Origin: JBOGGN01 sp050744165
GTDB lineage: Bacteria; Actinomycetota; Acidimicrobiia; Acidimicrobiales; Palsa-688
Direction of reading: 5' to 3'
Assembly (NCBI GenBank): GCA_050744165.1
Contig: JBOGGN010000027.1
Location: 1 to 8,050, forward strand
Length of the DNA stretch: 8,050 nucleotides
The notes beneath the pieces are model-generated. The model was not told the origin of the DNA, ran no database searches, and was given only the letters and a program-made list of their open reading frames with translations. A program made the translations under genes and the position numbers. This document shows, piece after piece, positions 1-4,576 of the stretch. Numbering within the stretch: position 1 is the first letter of the stretch; every line of letters starts with the position of its first letter.

Positions 1-72
1 GCGCCGACGACGACCACGACGGTTGCGCCCACGACGACCACGACGGTGCCTCGCACGACCACCACGACGGTG
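1..72 (+). repeat. Three tandem 24-bp units coding for a Thr-rich octapeptide
   Basis: Units lie at 1-24, 25-48 and 49-72. The first two differ at two positions; the third has changed its first codons to Pro-Arg. Each unit carries five Thr codons (ACG/ACC) followed by a Val codon. The array may extend to the left of the window. Being a multiple of three, it can vary in copy number without breaking the frame. Confidence 0.85.
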
Positions 73-186
73 GCCAGACCACCGACGCTCCTGTGTTCGT
101 TGCTGAACACGCTGGCGAGGGAATTCCCGTTCCTGCGCCCAATCCTCAACGTGCTGCTGAGGCTCCTCGGCTGCTCACAAGGGTAA
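1..186 (+). CDS. C-terminal end of a Thr-rich tailed protein (5' end outside window)
   Basis: The window opens inside this gene; the visible frame gives 61 residues and a TAA stop at 184-186. It starts with three tandem octapeptides of the form (A/P)(P/R)TTTTTV. A 37-residue tail follows, rich in Leu and Pro, with two Cys (in LLCSLL and LLGCSQG) and a hydrophobic stretch (PILNVLLRLLG). Low-complexity Thr/Pro/Val tracts like this usually serve as an extended, often glycosylated linker in exported actinobacterial proteins. That role is inferred here because the catalytic or binding part lies upstream of the window. The terminal hydrophobic, Cys-containing segment could anchor or cap the protein, but it is short and interrupted by Arg and Pro, so I do not call it a membrane helix. 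The gene converges on the ligD-like gene, with a hairpin in the gap. Confidence 0.7.
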   Translation, partial: APTTTTTVAPTTTTTVPRTTTTTVARPPTLLCSLLNTLAREFPFLRPILNVLLRLLGCSQG

Positions 187-235
187 GGGCATCGGCAGGG
201 ACTCGTTCTCAAGCACGCCCTAAACTGTGGGCGCC

Positions 236-262
236 GGCGGGCATCGCCCGTCGGTGCCCGCC
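236..262. terminator. Hairpin between two convergent genes, possible bidirectional terminator
   Basis: A perfect 8-bp inverted repeat (ggcgggca at 236-243, tgcccgcc at 255-262) encloses an 11-nt loop. It lies 49 bp after the stop of the Thr-rich gene and 62 bp beyond the stop of the convergent ligD-like gene. There is no T-tract on either side, so an intrinsic terminator of the standard kind is not shown. U-less stem terminators are reported in actinobacteria, and the position between converging stops is suitable. Confidence 0.45.
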
Positions 263-324
263 AACCGCGGCGGCTGTCTAACTAACTAACGGCCCGTCGG
301 CTCGCTCGCCGATACCGGCATGGG

Positions 325-1242
325 TTAGGACCGCCCGGACCATTCCAACAACGCGTCGAGCGAGAACGGGGCATCGTCGATACCGCGATGGAGGTCGCCG
401 AGCTTGGCGAAGCGTTGGGGGACGGTGGCGATCGTGAAATCTCTTGGCGTGACATCGTCGATTTCGTCCCAGGCAATCGGGGTCGAGACCGTCGCCTCGG
501 GGTTGCCTCGTATGGAGTAGGCGCTGGCGATGGTGTGATCGCGGGCATTTTGGTTGTAGTCCACGAAGACCTTGGTCGGGTCCCGATCCTTCCGCCACCA
601 GACAGTGGTCGCGTCCGACGGGGCTCGCCGCTCCACCTCCTCTGCAAACGCCAAGGCGGCGCGCCGCACCTCGTCGAAACTCCAGCGGGGGTGAACGCGG
701 ACGTAGATGTGCAATCCCGACCCCCCCGACGTTTTCGGCCAGCCGACGGCGCCCAGCTCGTCGAGAACCTCGTGTGCCACGTGAGCGACGCGTCGTACCG
801 CGTCGAAGGGGCATTCAGGCATGGGGTCGAGGTCGATGCGCCACTCGTCGGGGTGCTCGACGTCGCCCCGTCGGGAGTTCCACGGATGGAACTCCACGGT
901 GGACATCTGCACCGCCCAGATCACCGAAGCAAGGTTGGTGACGCACAGTTCATCGGCGTGTCGTCCGGACGGGAAAGCGACCCGAACGGTCTCAACGAAG
1001 GGAGGGGCGCCGTGAGGAAGGCGCTTCTGGTGGACCTTCTCCCCATCGGTCCCGGTCGGGAAGCGGTGCAACATGCACGGCCGATCTCGCAGGGCACGCA
1101 CGATGCCCTCCCCGACGCTCAGGTAGTAGTTGGCGAGGTCCGCCTTCGTTTCGCCCCGCGCTGAGAAATACACGCGATCGGGGTTGGAGAGTCGCACCGT
1201 CTCTCCTCCGACCTGCACGTCGACCGCTGGTTGATTCTGCAC
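325..1242 (-). CDS. Standalone LigD-type polymerase domain (NHEJ primase-polymerase)
   Basis: The 305-residue product matches the archaeo-eukaryotic primase-like polymerase domain of bacterial LigD, which fills gaps and adds nucleotides, often ribonucleotides, during Ku-dependent end joining. The fold's landmarks are in order: an N-terminal segment VRLSNPDRVYF (16-26), the metal-binding pair DLD (137-139, in RIDLDPMP), the nucleotide-binding stretch KTSGGSGLHIYV (170-181), and the third acidic residue in FVDYNQN (Asp228). Length equals one PolDom (about 290-300 residues), so ligase and phosphoesterase domains are absent from this polypeptide; no ku or ligase gene is in the window. I chose the GTG at 1242 because family similarity begins just after it. 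GGAG sits only one base upstream, so ribosome-binding support is weak, and a start near 1214 is possible. The last 53 bp recur exactly at 2317-2369. The gene is divergent from the TMEM175 remnant. Confidence 0.85.
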   Translation of the reverse strand: MQNQPAVDVQVGGETVRLSNPDRVYFSARGETKADLANYYLSVGEGIVRALRDRPCMLHRFPTGTDGEKVHQKRLPHGAPPFVETVRVAFPSGRHADELCVTNLASVIWAVQMSTVEFHPWNSRRGDVEHPDEWRIDLDPMPECPFDAVRRVAHVAHEVLDELGAVGWPKTSGGSGLHIYVRVHPRWSFDEVRRAALAFAEEVERRAPSDATTVWWRKDRDPTKVFVDYNQNARDHTIASAYSIRGNPEATVSTPIAWDEIDDVTPRDFTIATVPQRFAKLGDLHRGIDDAPFSLDALLEWSGRS

Positions 1243-1300
1243 GCTCCAAATCCCAGAGCGGCATGCTACGGCGACCACGCGGTCGACGCCCGACCGCCAC

Positions 1301-1412
1301 CGGATGGAGAACACTGGCGCATGACCAGTGAGCCGCTGCCCCAGCAGAGAGAGTCCCGAGCGTCGGAGACCGGAAGGCTGGAAGCTTTCAGCGACGGTGT
1401 CCTCGCGGTCGC
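1301..1412 (+). repeat. Left copy of 112-bp direct repeat (TMEM175 leader and start)
   Basis: Bases 1301-1412 align without gaps to 2387-2498 (offset 1086), with mismatches at only five positions. The repeat covers 20 bp upstream of the start codon and the first 31 codons. Both copies therefore share the same putative translation signal (tggagaac, 11 nt before ATG). Confidence 0.9.
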
Positions 1413-1470
1413 GGTGTACTACGTCTTCGAACACACCCCGTCCAGCGAGTCCTCGTCGCCGGCGGCCTGA
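1321..1470 (+). pseudogene. Internally deleted TMEM175/DUF1211 copy (5' and 3' ends fused)
   Basis: This frame encodes 49 residues. The first 30 match the N-terminus of the intact TMEM175 gene at 2407 (MTSEPLP..., then FSDGVLAVA), and the next residues, VYYVFEHT, match that gene's C-terminus (203-209). At DNA level 1301-1412 aligns to 2387-2498 with five mismatches in 112 bp. The match then jumps to 3000 onward, with two mismatches in about 35 bp. The junction is the 9-bp word cgcggtcgc, present at both edges in the intact copy (2490-2498 and 3000-3008), so 510 bp or exactly 170 codons were lost and the frame survives. All membrane segments except part of the first and last are gone, so no channel can form. 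It could still be translated as a small membrane peptide; I treat it as a relic. Confidence 0.85.
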
Positions 1471-1501
1471 CCTCGTCCGCTGTCGACACGAGCGCCCTAC
1501 C

Positions 1502-2062
1502 ATGGCGATTATGACCGAGGCAGTCTCGACCCTCAGCTTCGAGGAGTTCCTTGCCGGCGAGCAGGCGGGCGGAACCCGCCATGAGTGGGTCGGCGGGTTC
1601 ACCTATTCGATGGCGGGGGGCACTGAGCGCCACGACACCATGGTCGAGACCCTGCGGGATATCCTCGGCCCCGGGGCTCGAAGGGCGGGCTGTCGACGCT
1701 TCACCGGCAACCGAATGGTCCGGACCGTCTCCGCGGCCTACTACCCCGACCTCCTCATCGTGTGCGGGAAAGCAGCCGACGTCCATTACGAAACCGACGC
1801 TGCCCTAATAGTCGAGGTCCGCTCTCCGAGCACCGCCGACGTTGACCGCCGCGAAAAGGCGGTCGCCTACGCCAGCCTGCCCAGCGTGAACCAGTACCTC
1901 CTCGTCGACCCCTACTACCGGCGGATCGACGTCGGCACCCGCAGCCAGGCGGGGTGGCAGTGGGTCACGTTCGGTCCGGGAAGCGTTGTCATCACGCCCT
2001 ACGGCGACATCGAACTCGACTCTCTTTACGACGAAGTTGATGCTGCGTCATCGATCCCTTGA
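1502..2062 (+). CDS. Uma2-family putative endonuclease (DUF820)
   Basis: The product is 186 residues from the ATG at 1502, or 183 from the ATG at 1511; neither has a clear ribosome-binding site. It carries the hallmarks of the Uma2 (DUF820) branch of the PD-(D/E)xK nuclease fold. Counting from Met1511, these are HEWVGGF near residue 24 followed by an alpha-helical ERHDTMVETL segment, then YPDLLIVCG with the likely metal-binding Asp80. Next come VEVRSPSTADVDRREKAVAY, with Glu102 and Lys116, and the conserved core strand QYLLVDPYYRRIDV. Length is normal for the family (about 185-195). The family is often multicopy and variably placed; its substrate and biological role are not established. The gene sits between the two arms of a duplicated region and converges with a decayed PIN toxin fragment. 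No dedicated partner gene is visible, so a defence or mobile role is only a possibility. Confidence 0.8.
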   Translation: MAIMTEAVSTLSFEEFLAGEQAGGTRHEWVGGFTYSMAGGTERHDTMVETLRDILGPGARRAGCRRFTGNRMVRTVSAAYYPDLLIVCGKAADVHYETDAALIVEVRSPSTADVDRREKAVAYASLPSVNQYLLVDPYYRRIDVGTRSQAGWQWVTFGPGSVVITPYGDIELDSLYDEVDAASSIP

Positions 2063-2073
2063 AATGCTGAGCC

Positions 2074-2263
2074 TTAAGTCGGGCGAGCGGTCTTCAGCCG
2101 GAGTCTCGTGGTCGCGTCCAGCATCCCTTTCGTAGGTGACGACTTGGCCGAGATCTGAACCCAGCTGTTGAGCCGTCGCCAGACGGATGGCGTCGATAGA
2201 GCGCACTTCGAAAGGGACCAACACACCGGCCTCGAGCGGGCCATGCCACAAAGGCCTGGCCAT
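2074..2263 (-). pseudogene. Truncated, frameshifted VapC-like PIN-domain toxin fragment
   Basis: Read on the minus strand, this stretch gives VRSIDAIRLATAQQLGSDLG followed by VVTY. That is the signature of the C-terminal half of VapC-type PIN ribonucleases (family pattern RSLDAIHLATAL..., then VTYDxRM), including the conserved Asp of the S-(L/I)-DAI motif. After TYE the frame must shift by one base, at the ccc/ttt run 2125-2130, to continue as RMLDATTRLRLKTARPT and reach the stop at 2074-2076. That continuation fits the family's usual end (helix, then a short strand and Pro). One extra base in the ccc run explains the break. The N-terminal half with the first catalytic Asp is missing; upstream the sequence soon meets the copied ligD end at 2317. 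No antitoxin gene adjoins it. The left limit is firm; the right limit is approximate, since recognisable PIN similarity begins near 2235. Confidence 0.7.
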
Positions 2264-2316
2264 CGGTTGGCCAGCGCCGGTTCAACGCCACGACCGCCCC
2301 GCGCCCTGGCCTCTCC

Positions 2317-2369
2317 GGACCGCCCGGACCATTCCAACAACGCGTCGAGCGAGAACGGGGCATCGTCGA
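2317..2369 (-). repeat. 53-bp exact copy of the 3' end of the ligD-like gene
   Basis: Bases 2317-2369 are identical to 328-380, the last 17 codons (DDAPFSLDALLEWSGRS) of the ligD-like gene. The TAA stop is not copied: reading runs on as GEARARG. Beyond 2369 the match to ligD stops at the shared word gtcga, and sequence resembling the region upstream of ligD and TMEM175 follows. This is what an internal deletion of about 0.9 kb through a second ligD copy would leave. It is a gene stub, not an expressed gene. Confidence 0.85.
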
Positions 2370-2386
2370 CGACGTCCGAACGCGGA

Positions 2387-2498
2387 CGGATGGAGAACAC
2401 TGGCGCATGACCAGTGAGCCGCTGCCAGAGCAGAGAGAGTCCCGAGCGTCGGAGACGAGAAGGCTGGAAGCCTTCAGCGACGGTGTCCTCGCGGTCGC
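2387..2498 (+). repeat. Right copy of 112-bp direct repeat, in the intact TMEM175 gene
   Basis: This is the partner of 1301-1412. The direct repeats flank the Uma2 gene, the PIN remnant and the ligD stub. Recombination between them would delete 1086 bp and leave one uninterrupted ligD/TMEM175 divergent pair. Confidence 0.9.
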
Positions 2499-3066
2499 CA
2501 TCACCTTCCTGGCGTTCAACCTCCCCGACCTGCACCCCGACCCGAAGTTGGGGTCGCTCGCCCACCAGCTCTACCTGCACTGGCCGGCCGGCGCCGCATA
2601 CCTGGTGAGCTTTCTGACCATCGGCATCATCTGGGTGAACCACCACTCGGTGTTCGCCGGCCTGGTACGCGTCGACCGGACGTTGCTGTTCTTGAACCTG
2701 GCACTGCTGGCCTTCGTGGTCCTGATCCCCTTTGCCACCATGACGCTGGCCGGATACCTGCGTGAGCGCGGCGCCGATGCCCATCTGGCGGCGGCGCTGT
2801 ACGGAATCGTTCTCGAGGCCATGAGCCTGTGCTTCGCCGGCATTTTCGAGTGGTCCATGCGCAAGGGCCATACCCGCGACCGCCTGCCGCCCGAAGTCCA
2901 GCGGAACGTGCGGCTGCGATTCGGCATCGGCAACGCGTTCTATCTCCTGGCCATCGGGCTGTCGTTCTTCAGCGCTCCGTTGGCGTTGGCGATCTATGGC
3001 GCGGTCGCGGTCTACTACGTCTTCGAGCACACCCAGCCCAACCAGCCCGTCCCTTCGGTCGACTAG
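2407..3066 (+). CDS. TMEM175-family (DUF1211) membrane protein, putative potassium channel
   Basis: The 219-residue protein fits bacterial TMEM175, a single six-helix repeat that in characterised members forms a tetrameric K+ channel without the classical TVGYG filter. The family hallmark R-x3-FSD is present (Arg19, Phe23-Ser24-Asp25) at the start of helix 1 (about 24-39, FSDGVLAVAITFLAF). Further helices lie near 62-79 (with the conserved IIWVNHH), 92-115, 125-147, 172-189 and 191-206. Length is normal (about 200-220). The start is supported by the conserved N-terminal segment and a distant GGAG at 2392. No partner gene follows; the next gene downstream starts its own promoter region. Most of its first 30 codons and its tail recur in the deleted copy at 1321-1470. 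Channel activity is inferred from family membership, and ion selectivity cannot be read from sequence alone. Confidence 0.85.
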   Translation: MTSEPLPEQRESRASETRRLEAFSDGVLAVAITFLAFNLPDLHPDPKLGSLAHQLYLHWPAGAAYLVSFLTIGIIWVNHHSVFAGLVRVDRTLLFLNLALLAFVVLIPFATMTLAGYLRERGADAHLAAALYGIVLEAMSLCFAGIFEWSMRKGHTRDRLPPEVQRNVRLRFGIGNAFYLLAIGLSFFSAPLALAIYGAVAVYYVFEHTQPNQPVPSVD

Positions 3067-3107
3067 CAACGTGCGCCGCCCATCACGACCCATGATCGCC
3101 GGATTGG

Positions 3108-3113
3108 TACAAT
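3108..3113 (+). promoter_or_regulatory. Candidate -10 element (tacaat) of the toxin-antitoxin operon
   Basis: The hexamer tacaat, one base off TATAAT, lies 33 bp before the antitoxin start. No good -35 hexamer is visible at 16-18 bp upstream. It overlaps the left arm of an inverted repeat, as expected for an autorepressed promoter. Confidence 0.4.
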
Positions 3114-3135
3114 GCGTTCCTGAACTGTGCATTGT
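3109..3135 (+). promoter_or_regulatory. Inverted repeat, probable operator of the antitoxin
   Basis: Perfect 7-bp arms acaatgc (3109-3115) and gcattgt (3129-3135) are separated by 13 bp, so the arm centres are 20 bp apart, about two helical turns. The left arm covers most of the candidate -10 and the right arm ends next to the ribosome-binding site (gaggt, 3136-3140). AbrB/MazE-type antitoxins commonly repress their own operon by binding such palindromes. Confidence 0.55.
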
Positions 3136-3146
3136 GAGGTGCCGAC

Positions 3147-3377
3147 ATGGATGCGGGTGAAGTAAAGGTGAGCGAACGAGGTCAGATGGCGTTTCCAGCC
3201 CAGGCCCGACACCGCTGGGGTTTGGACGAGGGCGGTACCATTGGATGGCTCGACCTCGGTGATGCCGTTCTGCTTGTTCCGGGCGGGATCGATCAGCTAC
3301 GCAAGGAATTGCTGAGAGAGGCCGACTGGGACTCTGCCCGCGACGGCTTCGGCGATCCTGAGCTGGCAAATCAGTAG
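3147..3377 (+). CDS. AbrB/SpoVT-type (VapB-like) antitoxin and transcription regulator
   Basis: The 76-residue protein begins with a swapped-hairpin AbrB DNA-binding domain (about 5-46): VKVSERGQMAFPAQARHRWG followed by GWLDLGDAVLLVPGG. Phe16-Pro17-Ala18 occupies the conserved (I/L)P-(A/K) position. The remaining tail (49-76, LRKELLREADWDSARDGFGD) is charged and amphipathic, the usual toxin-binding part of VapB-like antitoxins. The ATG at 3147 has a strong ribosome-binding site, gaggt, six bases upstream. The stop at 3375-3377 lies 13 bp before the next start, and the next gene's ribosome-binding site overlaps it, so the two are co-expressed with the antitoxin first. Expected role: neutralise the downstream product and, together with it, repress the operon at the 3109-3135 palindrome. 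The AbrB fold is clear; the antitoxin role rests on gene order. Confidence 0.85.
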   Translation: MDAGEVKVSERGQMAFPAQARHRWGLDEGGTIGWLDLGDAVLLVPGGIDQLRKELLREADWDSARDGFGDPELANQ

Positions 3378-3390
3378 AGGACCCCGATCC

Positions 3391-3798
3391 TTGACGCTCC
3401 TGGGCGATGACCACACGCTCTCCGAGCTGCTTCGTGACGAGCTGGCGTGGCCTGCTGAGGAGGTCTTCACCACCGGATACTGGTATCTTCGGCTGTGTCA
3501 GGCCGTGGTTCGAGGTGCTGGCGGGACGCTCTCGCGGCCGTTATTGTCGTTGCCGGCGGCCCGGCGTGAACGGGCGTTTCGTGCCATTCTCGAACTTCCC
3601 GATCGCGTCGGGATTCTGAATTGGAAGGTCGTCGCGCCAGTGATGGCCAATCAGCTCGACGGGTTTGGGCGCGGTCTCAACCTGCTTTCCCGAGAGGCGC
3701 TCGGGGCCGCCGTCGTGCTCAATGCCAAGGTGGTCATGGCGCCGGGGAACGAGAATCGGCTCCTTGGGAAGGCCCTCCGGCAAGTCGGCCTGCTCTGA
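3391..3798 (+). CDS. PIN-like protein, probable toxin partner of the AbrB antitoxin
   Basis: The 135-residue product starts at TTG 3391, with agagga nine bases upstream overlapping the antitoxin stop. I recognise it as a member of an actinobacterial family of uncharacterised proteins found after AbrB-type genes. Conserved-looking parts are an N-terminal acidic pair (Asp6-Asp7 in LLGDDHTLSELL), the motif FTTGYWYLRLCQAV (26-39), LSRPLLSLP (48-55), ILELPDRVGILNWKVVAPVM (66-85) and the tail LNLLSREALGAAVVLNAKVV (96-115). The layout (early Asp, helical middle, then an E-A-L-x-A-A helix and a strand) resembles a PIN ribonuclease in which the late catalytic Asp is replaced by Glu102. Ribonuclease activity is therefore uncertain. 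It converges with bioD after a 111-bp gap (3799-3909) in which I see no clear terminator. Family and operon position are good evidence for a toxin; the mechanism is inference. Confidence 0.65.
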   Translation: MTLLGDDHTLSELLRDELAWPAEEVFTTGYWYLRLCQAVVRGAGGTLSRPLLSLPAARRERAFRAILELPDRVGILNWKVVAPVMANQLDGFGRGLNLLSREALGAAVVLNAKVVMAPGNENRLLGKALRQVGLL

Positions 3799-3909
3799 TC
3801 TGAAGTTCCTTCCAGTCTGGATCGCCGAAGTGAGGGCGACCGGCGCGCTTGGAGATCCTGCACCGAGGTGGCGCTCAAGACTCATCGCGGGCGTCTGCGG
3901 CCGCGGTTC

Positions 3910-4575
3910 TCAGGGGTCGACCAGCTGGCCCAGTTCCTCGATGCTGGCCACCACCGGGGCCTCGTTCCGTTCCATCAGCCAGCTCCGGTTGGCCCGATGC
4001 AGTTCGACTCGGTCGTCGAAGTGGTTCAGCATGACGACGGCCGGGCGTCCCGCGAGGGCATCGAGGCTGAGGCGGACTGCGTTCAGGGTTCCGAGGCCGG
4101 CGTCAGCCACAAGAACGACCGAGTCCGGTCGCAGAGATTCGATGAGGTCGACGGCGTCACCGTCACTCGCAAGCGGCGAGCGGAGTCCTCCAACGGTCTC
4201 GACCAGAACGAGGTCCAAGGGGGCCGGCCAGGAGAACTCGGCGCACAGATCGGCGATTGTGAAGGGGGGCCGATGCAGTGCCGCGGCGGCCATCGGGGGC
4301 GCGTATGGGCACTCGTACCACCGGTGGGAGGGGCACACGGTCTCCGGTTTTTCGCCCGTTGCCGCCGCCAGCCACTCGGCGTCGGTCACCTCCCCGGCGT
4401 CGAAGGACTGTGCCGGTTTGCGGGCCGCCACCCGCCGGCCCATGTCGCGGGACCGCTCCGCCAGCCGGCACCCGACCCAGGTCTTTCCGATTCCGGTACC
4501 CGTGCCGGCCACCACAACCAGCCTCGCCGGCCGGCTCATGGGCGGGCTCACCGGCTGGCTCATGGGCTGGCTCAT
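3910..4575 (-). CDS. bioD: Dethiobiotin synthetase
   Basis: BioD closes the ureido ring of dethiobiotin from 7,8-diaminopelargonic acid, CO2 and ATP, the penultimate step of biotin synthesis. The 221-residue frame has the P-loop GTGTGIGKT (24-32, Lys31), the substrate/CO2 segment RKPAQSFDAG (52-61), PYAPPMAAA (90-98) in place of the usual P-x-x-PH-x-AA, VETVGGLRSPL (125-135) corresponding to the canonical VEGAGG loop, ADAGLGTLNAV (157-167) and the nucleotide-contacting Asn184. The Gly-to-Thr change in VETVGG and the Met after PP are departures from the textbook enzyme, though the fold signals are intact. The start is uncertain: four in-frame starts (4575, 4563, GTG 4551, 4539) lie on a 12-bp repeat. 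The first overlaps the bioF stop as ATGA, giving translational coupling; the last (MSRPARLVVV) gives the conventional length of 209. It is last in the bioA-bioF-bioD operon. Confidence 0.9.
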   Translation of the reverse strand: MSQPMSQPVSPPMSRPARLVVVAGTGTGIGKTWVGCRLAERSRDMGRRVAARKPAQSFDAGEVTDAEWLAAATGEKPETVCPSHRWYECPYAPPMAAAALHRPPFTIADLCAEFSWPAPLDLVLVETVGGLRSPLASDGDAVDLIESLRPDSVVLVADAGLGTLNAVRLSLDALAGRPAVVMLNHFDDRVELHRANRSWLMERNEAPVVASIEELGQLVDP

Positions 4576-4576
4576 G
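4529..4576 (-). repeat. Four imperfect 12-bp repeats reiterating the bioD start codon
   Basis: Units at 4529-4540, 4541-4552, 4553-4564 and 4565-4576 follow the pattern ggctggctcatg; the two rightmost are identical. Read on the minus strand each encodes (M/V)S(Q/P/R)P, so each unit presents an in-frame ATG or GTG. The repeat overlaps the bioF stop codon. Confidence 0.85.

Noticed and set aside
1..72. CRISPR array
   Set aside because: The 24-bp units are contiguous, have no spacers and translate as a Thr-rich linker.
388..1164. Plus-strand 258-codon frame
   Set aside because: It lies entirely opposite the ligD-like gene, whose catalytic motifs are intact.
1243..1602. Extending the ligD-like protein upstream to a 425-residue form
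   Set aside because: The extra 120 residues run antisense through the TMEM175 remnant and the start of Uma2, and resemble no LigD N-terminus.
1301..2498. Insertion sequence or composite transposon
   Set aside because: No transposase, terminal inverted repeats or target-site duplication were seen; the flanking repeats are pieces of ordinary genes.
2074..3414. 446-codon open frame on the minus strand opposite the TMEM175 gene
   Set aside because: It mirrors a gene with clear family motifs, has composition typical of a high-GC shadow frame, and runs through the antitoxin as well. Only its last part (PIN tail and ligD stub) has meaning, and that in broken form.
3799..3909. Terminator or small gene between the PIN-like gene and bioD
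   Set aside because: No stem of convincing length and no coding frame with recognisable content; a gcggccgc word near 3895 is a simple palindrome in GC-rich DNA.
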